Source: an uncultured Dysosmobacter sp. (GTDB lineage: Bacteria > Bacillota > Clostridia > Oscillospirales > Oscillospiraceae). From it: a DNA stretch of 10,146 nucleotides. The stretch spans positions 1 to 10,146 of the forward strand of contig CAKUBJ010000044.1 in the NCBI GenBank assembly GCA_934636905.1. The letters run 5' to 3'. Below are positions 5,987-10,146 of this stretch, piece after piece; position 1 is the first letter of the stretch; every line of letters begins with the position of its first letter. The notes under the pieces were generated by a model. The model searched no databases and was not told where the DNA came from. It saw nothing but the letters and a program-made list of their open reading frames with translations. Made by a program: the position numbers and the translations under genes.

Positions 5987-6961
5987 TCAGCGGCAGGCAT
6001 AGGAGAACCAGCCCTCGCCGGAGCGCGTCTTTTCAATCTCCCAGCCGTTCTGCCGCAGGGCTTCCGCCACTTCCTCCGCCCGGGTGTCGATGATGCCGGA
6101 GCAGAGGAACAGCCCGCCGGGCTTCAGGAACCGGCGCACCATGGGGGCAAGACCGATGATGACGTCCGCCACAATGTTGGCCGCCACAATGTCATACCCG
6201 GTGCCCAGACTGTCCCGGAGGGCGGCATCGGACAGCACGTCCCCCACCAGCACCTGATAGCGATCCTTGCCGATGCCGTTGAGAGCGGCATTTTCATAAG
6301 CCACCGTCAGGCATTTGTCGTCAATGTCCACGGCCTTGGCGGAGGCGGCTCCCAGCCGCAGGGCGGCAATGGAGAGAATGCCGCTGCCGCAGCCCAGATC
6401 CAGCACCTGCTCGCCGCCGTGCACCGTCTCCTCCAGCGCCGTCAGGCACAGGCGGGTGGTGGCGTGGCTGCCGGTGCCGAAGGTCAGCCCCGGCTCCAGA
6501 ATCAGGGGGACTTTCCCGGCATATTTCGCCTGCCCCTTCACGTTGTCCTGCTCCCATTCCGGGATCACCAGCAGCCGCTCCCCGATCTCCATGGGCTTGT
6601 AATACTGCTTCCAGTTGTTCTCCCAGTCGGCATCCTCCAGATTCTCCATGGTCATCAGCAGGGTGCCGTATTTCCCGGCATGGGCTTCCCTGAAGCCCTG
6701 AAGGGCGGTGCGCAGCTGCCCCAGCCGGGCAAAGCCCTCGTCGTCCGCCGGGAGGTAGAAGGTAATCCGGGACTTGCCCTCCATGGACTTTTCCAGATCC
6801 TCATCCACATAATCCCAATACTGGTGGTTGTTTTCCAGAAAACTCCGGAAATCCTGTTCGTCGTCAATCACCACGCCGTCCACGCCGTTGGCGGAGAGAA
6901 AAATCTCCAGCGGCTCCAATCCGGCGTGGTTGGTGTCAATATGCAGTTCCAGCCATTCCAT
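5987..6961 (-). CDS. prmA: Ribosomal protein L11 methyltransferase
   Basis: The product has 324 residues. It uses S-adenosylmethionine to trimethylate ribosomal protein L11 in the cytoplasm. Residues 1-100 are the L11-recognition domain (MEWLELHIDT start, typical of the family). The catalytic part has PGLTFGTGSHATTRLCL (157-173), the SAM-binding VLDLGCGSGILSIAAL (186-201), DIDDKC (212-217), ANIVADVI (261-268) and SGIIDTR. The frame is open for 55 more codons upstream, but ATG at 6961 is chosen because homologues begin M-W-L/E-like and GAGG sits 5 nt upstream. The longer forms would run through the preceding terminator. No strong promoter is seen: TTGACT occurs in the leader, but without a good -10. 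Confidence 0.95.
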   Translation of the reverse strand: MEWLELHIDTNHAGLEPLEIFLSANGVDGVVIDDEQDFRSFLENNHQYWDYVDEDLEKSMEGKSRITFYLPADDEGFARLGQLRTALQGFREAHAGKYGTLLMTMENLEDADWENNWKQYYKPMEIGERLLVIPEWEQDNVKGQAKYAGKVPLILEPGLTFGTGSHATTRLCLTALEETVHGGEQVLDLGCGSGILSIAALRLGAASAKAVDIDDKCLTVAYENAALNGIGKDRYQVLVGDVLSDAALRDSLGTGYDIVAANIVADVIIGLAPMVRRFLKPGGLFLCSGIIDTRAEEVAEALRQNGWEIEKTRSGEGWFSYACR

Positions 6962-7017
6962 ACAATCCTCACAAGTCATTCCGCAGGGCGGAAAAGTCAA
7001 AAAGAAGCGAAAAAAAC

Positions 7018-7040
7018 GGGTCGGGAAATTTTCCCGACCC
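7018..7040 (-). terminator. Rho-independent terminator of the DUF1836-degV operon
   Basis: GGGTCGGGAA (7018-7027) pairs perfectly with TTCCCGACCC (7031-7040) around a 3-nt loop. On the minus strand the stem is followed by CGTTTTTTTCGC. It starts 12 nt after the degV stop. An A-rich tract precedes the stem, giving a classic intrinsic terminator. Confidence 0.92.
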
Positions 7041-7052
7041 ATTTTAGCATAC

Positions 7053-7925
7053 TTATCGCGCTTTGCCAAGGAAAAACAGCGCCATGGTGCCCGGGCCGGA
7101 GTGGTTTCCGATAACCGGCCCCACATAGTTGATGTGGATGGTCTTGACGCCCAGACGGCGGCGCACCTCCCCGGCTACAAATTCCGCGTCCTCCAGGCAG
7201 TCGCCGTGGCTGATGAACACGGTCTGGTTCTCCGGGTCCATGGCGGACTCCGCCATCCGGTCTACCAGCGCCGTCAGGGATGCCCGGCGTCCCCGGGCCT
7301 TGCTGACGGGAGTCAGGCGCCCCTCGTCATCCACATGCATCACCGGCTTGATGGCCAGCATGGTGCCGAAAAGCGCCGTGGCGGCGCTGATGCGTCCTCC
7401 CCGCTTCAGATGGTTCAGGTCGTCCACCGTGAACCAGTGGCAGAGGTGCGCCTTCGTCTTCTCGGCAAAGGCCTTCACCTCGTCTATGGTTTTCCCCTTC
7501 TTCTGCTCCTGGGCGCAGAGCCAGACAAACAGCCCCTGCCCCAGAGAGGCGCACAGGGAGTCCACCGTCAGAATCCGGGCGTCCGGGAACTCGCTTTTCA
7601 GTTCCTCCGCCGCAATGACGGAGGACTGATAGGTGGTGGACAGGGCGGAGGAAAAGCTGATGCTCAGGATGTCCTTCCCGGTTTTCAGGATTTCCCGCAT
7701 CTTCGCTTCAAATTCCCCCACGTTGACGGCGGAGGTAGTGGCCAGCGCACCATTCCGGATACGGGCATAGAACTCCTGAAAGCCGATGTCCCGGCCGTCC
7801 AGATAATTGCGGTAGGTTTTGCCCTCCATCTGAAGGCTCAGAGGCAGAACCTCCACGCCCAGCTCTGCCGCCATTTCGGCGGTGAGGTCACAGCAGCTGT
7901 CTGTTAAAATCACATAATCACGCAT
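7053..7925 (-). CDS. DegV-family fatty-acid-binding protein
   Basis: The product has 290 residues, the normal DegV/FakB length. DegV proteins bind a fatty acid chain; FakB members present it to the kinase FakA for phospholipid synthesis. Seen here: N-terminal ILTDSCCDL (6-14), ATTSAVNVGEF (62-72), SISFSSALSTTYQSS (88-102), VDSLCASLGQG (121-131), LKRGGRIS (173-180) and HSGPGTMALFF (275-285). These are the family's lipid-head-group and loop motifs. No fakA is in view. The frame extends 29 codons upstream, but ATG at 7925 has AAAGGAG 10 nt upstream and matches the family start. It overlaps the DUF1836 gene by 8 nt, indicating translational coupling, and a strong terminator follows. Confidence 0.93.
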   Translation of the reverse strand: MRDYVILTDSCCDLTAEMAAELGVEVLPLSLQMEGKTYRNYLDGRDIGFQEFYARIRNGALATTSAVNVGEFEAKMREILKTGKDILSISFSSALSTTYQSSVIAAEELKSEFPDARILTVDSLCASLGQGLFVWLCAQEQKKGKTIDEVKAFAEKTKAHLCHWFTVDDLNHLKRGGRISAATALFGTMLAIKPVMHVDDEGRLTPVSKARGRRASLTALVDRMAESAMDPENQTVFISHGDCLEDAEFVAGEVRRRLGVKTIHINYVGPVIGNHSGPGTMALFFLGKAR

Positions 7926-8490
7926 CGGTTTTGCGCTCCTTTCTGGCCTTTGCGGCTTTTTTGCCCTCGGCTTTGCCGGCGTCCGGCGTCCGGGAACGAA
8001 TCTGCGCCACATACCGGCGGCTCACAAGCCCCGCGGCGTAGCTCAGCAGTCCGAAGTGGACGGCGGCATCCGCCAGCTGCTCCGTATTCACATAGTGCTC
8101 CATCTCCCGGGAGGTGGCGGTCAGGGCGCTGTCCAGACTTTCCAGAAACGCGCGGTAGCCGTCCTCCACAGGGCGGTCGCCGTCCAGTTCCGTGCGGATC
8201 AGCAGATCCATATCCCGGGCGGACATCACCTGCTTGAGGATGCAGATGAAGGTGAGATAGGCCAGATGCTCCCGGTTGTACTTTTTTCCCTCGGCCCGGG
8301 GAACCAGCCCGTTCTTCGTGTAGTTGTTCACCATGGAAGCGGTCAGGGCGTCGCTTTCATCCAGACGGATGGTCTGCCGCTCCATATAGGAGAGGACCTG
8401 ATCCATGTACAGGGGAAAGTCCGGCAGTGCTTTCCACGCCTTGGGGCGAAGCGTTTCCAGCTGCCGGCGGAAAGCGGTAATATCCTCCAT
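7918..8490 (-). CDS. DUF1836 protein, probable DNA-binding regulator
   Basis: The product has 190 residues. Residues 42-90 (RLDESDALTASMVNNYTKNGLVP, then KKYNREHLAYLTFICILKQV) resemble a MerR-like winged helix and match the DUF1836 pattern found widely in Clostridia and Bacilli. The C-terminal half is helical and the last 25 residues are Lys/Arg/Ala-rich (KKAAKARKERK), so nucleic-acid contact is plausible. Target unknown. The frame is open 39 codons further upstream, but ATG at 8490 has AAAGGAG 7 nt before it and lies downstream of the promoter -10 box, which rules out the longer form. First gene of a two-gene operon with degV. Confidence 0.85.
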   Translation of the reverse strand: MEDITAFRRQLETLRPKAWKALPDFPLYMDQVLSYMERQTIRLDESDALTASMVNNYTKNGLVPRAEGKKYNREHLAYLTFICILKQVMSARDMDLLIRTELDGDRPVEDGYRAFLESLDSALTATSREMEHYVNTEQLADAAVHFGLLSYAAGLVSRRYVAQIRSRTPDAGKAEGKKAAKARKERKTDA

Positions 8491-8521
8491 ACCGGTACTC
8501 CTTTGCTTTGGAATACATTGG

Positions 8522-8550
8522 ATTATAGCACAGGCTGATGGTTTTGTAAA
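8522..8550 (-). promoter_or_regulatory. Promoter of the DUF1836-degV operon
   Basis: On the minus strand, TTTACA (8545-8550) and a perfect TATAAT (8522-8527) are separated by 17 nt, with TGTGC just before the -10 box (extended -10). The start would be near 8515, leaving a leader of about 25 nt. Confidence 0.85.
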
Positions 8551-8606
8551 CCGGATTATGCGATAAACAAAACGCAGACAGGACATAAAATTTTTGCCAA
8601 AACCCA

Positions 8607-8635
8607 TTGACAGAGCAGGAAATGTATGCTATCTT
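8607..8635 (+). promoter_or_regulatory. Promoter of the micropeptide-GntR-ABC operon
   Basis: TTGACA (8607-8612) and TATCTT (8630-8635) have a 17-nt spacer, with TG-C immediately before the -10 box (extended -10). The predicted start near 8642 lies inside the inverted repeat at 8636-8662. It faces away from the DUF1836 promoter. Confidence 0.85.
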
Positions 8636-8662
8636 AACTGTACTAACACGCATAGTACAGTT
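8636..8662. promoter_or_regulatory. Probable GntR (YtrA-type) operator
   Basis: AACTGTACTA and TAGTACAGTT form a perfect 10-bp inverted repeat with a 7-nt spacer, directly after the -10 box and covering the start point. A third half-site, TACAGTT, follows at 8665-8671. Position and symmetry suggest autorepression by the GntR protein encoded at 9006-9368. The RNA could also form a short 5' hairpin. Confidence 0.75.
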
Positions 8663-8683
8663 GATACAGTTCGGAGGAACGTT

Positions 8684-8791
8684 ATGAAGCTTATGAGAAA
8701 AGTGGCAGCCGCCGTGATAGTACTGGGGATTCTGGCGGCGCTGACGGTGGGTGTGGTTCTGAAGCCATGCCGGAAAGGAGCGAAAAAATGA
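8684..8791 (+). CDS. 35-residue single-helix membrane micropeptide, cationic ends
   Basis: ATG at 8684 follows GGAGG at 6-nt spacing. The frame is open 30 codons upstream, but those codons overlap the promoter and operator, so the short form is the gene. The peptide has a basic N-terminus (MKLMRK), one hydrophobic helix at about 7-26 and a strongly basic tail with one cysteine (KPCRKGAKK). It is too short for a secreted mature protein after signal cleavage, so a membrane peptide is likely. First gene of the operon; its stop overlaps the next start (ATGA). No family recognised. Confidence 0.7.
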   Translation: MKLMRKVAAAVIVLGILAALTVGVVLKPCRKGAKK

Positions 8792-8877
8792 TGCTGTTTG
8801 GATTTGCGGGGATTGCCGCCATAGCGGGTCTGATTTTCGCAGCGGTGGTTCTGGTGGCTGTGGCTTTGCAGCCGTGA
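8788..8877 (+). CDS. 29-residue hydrophobic membrane micropeptide
   Basis: ATG at 8788 overlaps the preceding TGA in ATGA and has AAAGGAG 7 nt upstream. The product starts MMLFGFAGIA and is hydrophobic to the end (ALQP), with no charged residue at all. Gly/Ala spacing (GIAAIAG) suits close helix packing. It resembles the following peptide in layout: Met-Met start, short, Ala/Gly/Leu/Val. Function unknown. Confidence 0.65.
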   Translation: MMLFGFAGIAAIAGLIFAAVVLVAVALQP

Positions 8878-8887
8878 AGGAGACGTT

Positions 8888-8965
8888 ATGATGACGCTTT
8901 TACTGGGCATCATCGGCGCGGCGCTGCTGGCGATTGTACTGGCGGCGGTGATTCTGCACCGCTGA
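8888..8965 (+). CDS. 25-residue hydrophobic membrane micropeptide
   Basis: ATG at 8888 has AAGGAG about 6 nt upstream and starts 10 nt after the previous stop. The product runs MMTLLLGIIGAALLAIVLAA and ends in VILHR: one helix with a basic C-terminal end. Like its neighbour it begins with Met-Met. The GntR gene begins 40 nt later. No known family; B. subtilis ytrG, a short ORF ahead of ytrA, is a positional analogue only. Confidence 0.65.
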   Translation: MMTLLLGIIGAALLAIVLAAVILHR

Positions 8966-8990
8966 TGCGGAACATCCATGACCCTTGGAA

Positions 8991-8997
8991 AAGGAGG
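8991..8997 (+). promoter_or_regulatory. Ribosome binding site deciding the GntR start
   Basis: AAGGAGG here rules out the upstream TTG (8985), which it overlaps, and favours GTG at 9006 (8-nt spacing). An out-of-frame ATG at 9004 (6-nt spacing) opens only Met-Cys-stop. Confidence 0.75.
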
Positions 8998-9005
8998 AAA
9001 CCCAT

Positions 9006-9368
9006 GTGTTGACATTGAATTACCGGGACTCCCGTCCCATTTACGAGCAGATTAAGGACGGCCTGCGGCGGATGATTGTCACCGGTGCCATGGCTCAGGA
9101 CGAAAAGCTGCCCTCCGTCCGGGCGATGGCCACCCAGCTGTCCATCAACCCTAACACCATCCAGCGGGCCTACAACGAGTTGGAGCAGGAGGGCTACATT
9201 TATTCCGTAGCCGGGAAGGGCAGCTTCGTCAGCGGTACGGCGGACGCCGACGCCGCCCGGCGGGAAAGCCTGAAGGAGGATTTGCGGAAGCTGCTGGGGG
9301 AACTGCGCTGTCTGGGCATGACCCATGAGGATGCCGCAAAACTCATCAAGGAGGTATACGAGCAATGA
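9006..9368 (+). CDS. GntR-family transcriptional repressor, YtrA subfamily
   Basis: The product has 120 residues with a GTG start. The N-terminal winged helix spans about 10-76: RPIYEQIKDGLRRMIVTGAM, LPSVRAMATQLSINPNTIQRAY, and LEQEGYIYSVAGKGSFV, matching the GntR consensus closely. Only about 45 helical residues follow (RRESLKEDLRKLLGELRCLGM, then HEDAAKLIKEVYEQ), the short dimerisation tail of the YtrA subfamily, with no effector domain. Such regulators usually repress their own ABC-transporter operon and are induced by cell-envelope stress or antimicrobial peptides; here the inducer is unknown. The stop overlaps the ATPase start (ATGA), so the two are coupled. The likely operator is 8636-8662. 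Confidence 0.93.
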   Translation: MLTLNYRDSRPIYEQIKDGLRRMIVTGAMAQDEKLPSVRAMATQLSINPNTIQRAYNELEQEGYIYSVAGKGSFVSGTADADAARRESLKEDLRKLLGELRCLGMTHEDAAKLIKEVYEQ

Positions 9369-10146
9369 TTGAAGTGAAAAACGTCGTCAAGACCTTTGAC
9401 GGCTTCACCGCCCTGAATGACGCCACCCTCAGCGTCCCCACCGGCGCGGTTTACGGGCTGGTAGGCCCCAACGGCGCCGGCAAGTCCACCATCATCCGCC
9501 ACCTCACCGGTATTTTCCGGCAGGACAGCGGCACGGTGCAGCTGGGGGGCGAGGACGTGTGGGAAAACGCGGCGCTGAAAGCCCGGATCGCCGCCATTCC
9601 CGACGACTGGTACTATTTCAGCACTGCCACCATCCGTGACATGATGCGGTTTTACAGGGGCTTCTACCCCAACTTCTCCATGGGGCGGTACGAAAAACTG
9701 AAAGAGGTTTTCAATCTGGACGAAAAGCGTCCCATCCGGCGGTTTTCCAAGGGGATGCAAAAGCAGGCGGCCTTCTGGCTGGCGCTGTCCGCCATGCCGG
9801 ACTACCTGATTCTGGATGAGCCGGTGGACGGCCTTGACCCGGTGATGCGCCGGCAGGTGTGGAGCCTGATGATGGGCGACGTGGCGGAACGGGGCACTAC
9901 GGTGCTGGTGTCCAGCCACAACCTCCGGGAACTGGAGGACGTGTGCGACCATGTGGGCATCATGGATCACGGCCATGTGCTGCTGGAGCGGAGCCTTGCC
10001 CAGCTGCAGGACAACATGGTGAAGATGCAGGTGGTGTTCCCCGACGGCGTCAGCGAGGTGCCCACCGGCCTGCCGGTGCTCCATGCGTCGAGAATCGGCC
10101 GGGTGCATACCCTCATCATGCGGATGAACGCCCAAGAGGCTACGGA
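9365..10146 (+). CDS. ABC transporter ATP-binding protein, cut by the window end
   Basis: At least 260 residues are visible. Walker A is GPNGAGKST (34-42), the signature is FSKGMQKQ (127-134), Walker B is YLILDEP (147-153), the D-loop is GLD and the H-loop is SSH (183-185). The Q-loop glutamine is not evident: the region reads AAIPDDWYYF. FSKGM in place of LSGGQ, with an acidic Q-loop region, fits the YtrB/BcrA-like exporter ATPases that pair with YtrA regulators. ATG at 9365 overlaps the GntR stop by 4 nt. After the core domain a C-terminal extension starts (about 218 on). The permease should lie just beyond the window. The role is probably export or resistance; the substrate is unknown. Confidence 0.93.
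   Translation, partial: MIEVKNVVKTFDGFTALNDATLSVPTGAVYGLVGPNGAGKSTIIRHLTGIFRQDSGTVQLGGEDVWENAALKARIAAIPDDWYYFSTATIRDMMRFYRGFYPNFSMGRYEKLKEVFNLDEKRPIRRFSKGMQKQAAFWLALSAMPDYLILDEPVDGLDPVMRRQVWSLMMGDVAERGTTVLVSSHNLRELEDVCDHVGIMDHGHVLLERSLAQLQDNMVKMQVVFPDGVSEVPTGLPVLHASRIGRVHTLIMRMNAQEAT

Noticed and set aside
5729..7114. Plus-strand frame of 461 codons
   Set aside because: It is antisense across prmA, the terminator region and the symporter start, has Gln/His-rich shadow composition and contains no recognisable domain.
6962..7126. Upstream extensions of prmA
   Set aside because: They run through the strong terminator at 7018-7040 and into degV, and lack a ribosome site. ATG at 6961 fits the family.
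8684..8965. The micropeptides as phenol-soluble-modulin-like toxins
   Set aside because: They are uniformly hydrophobic single helices, not the amphipathic Lys-patterned helices of modulins. The analogy is kept only for the operon context.
9200..10135. Minus-strand frame of 311 codons
   Set aside because: It is antisense to the GntR and ABC ATPase genes, both of which have unmistakable motifs. The product is His/Gln-rich as expected of a shadow.

Overview
The window looks like chromosome from a GC-rich member of the Clostridia, most likely Oscillospiraceae (Oscillibacter/Dysosmobacter/Flavonifractor-like). This is inferred from strong AGGAGG-type ribosome sites, a Noc/ParB-type protein, a DegV + DUF1836 pair, a VanW-domain wall protein, a YtrA-type GntR/ABC operon and Gram-positive-style promoters and terminators. 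No tRNA, rRNA, CRISPR array, phage gene or transposase was seen.

Layout. Positions 1-8490 are read almost entirely from the minus strand, and 8607 to the end from the plus strand. Following minus-strand transcription from right to left, an operon starts at a very good promoter (8522-8550) and encodes a DUF1836 DNA-binding-like protein and a DegV fatty-acid-binding protein, overlapping by 8 nt. It ends at a textbook terminator (7018-7040). Next come prmA (ribosomal protein L11 methyltransferase) and, 24 nt later, a bile-acid:sodium-symporter-family transporter, closed by a hairpin terminator (4967-4993). A ParB/Noc-like CTPase-fold DNA-binding protein follows, then about 400 nt rich in hairpins and repeats. 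After that lie a large membrane-anchored VanW-domain protein with a Pro/Ser/Glu tail, a TetR-family repressor, a small uncertain 83-residue ORF and a four-helix membrane protein of unknown function.

The TetR gene has one of the clearest regulatory layouts in the window. A TTGACA-N17-TATACT promoter carries two near-identical 16-bp palindromes, one filling the -35/-10 spacer and one over the start point, so strong autorepression is expected.

On the plus strand, a TTGACA-N17-TGnTATCTT promoter is followed at once by a perfect 10-bp inverted repeat, the likely operator. It drives three tandem tiny single-helix membrane peptides (35, 29 and 25 residues), then a YtrA-subfamily GntR repressor and an ABC ATPase cut by the window end. 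The micropeptides are the most novel-looking coding element here.

The block from about 95 to 3818 (four-helix protein, small ORF, TetR, VanW protein) is bracketed by a 57-bp repeat in inverted orientation (50/57 identical). The right copy is joined to a GC-rich hairpin that recurs nearby. This points to a dispersed repeat or mobile palindromic element family that the annotated genes do not explain.
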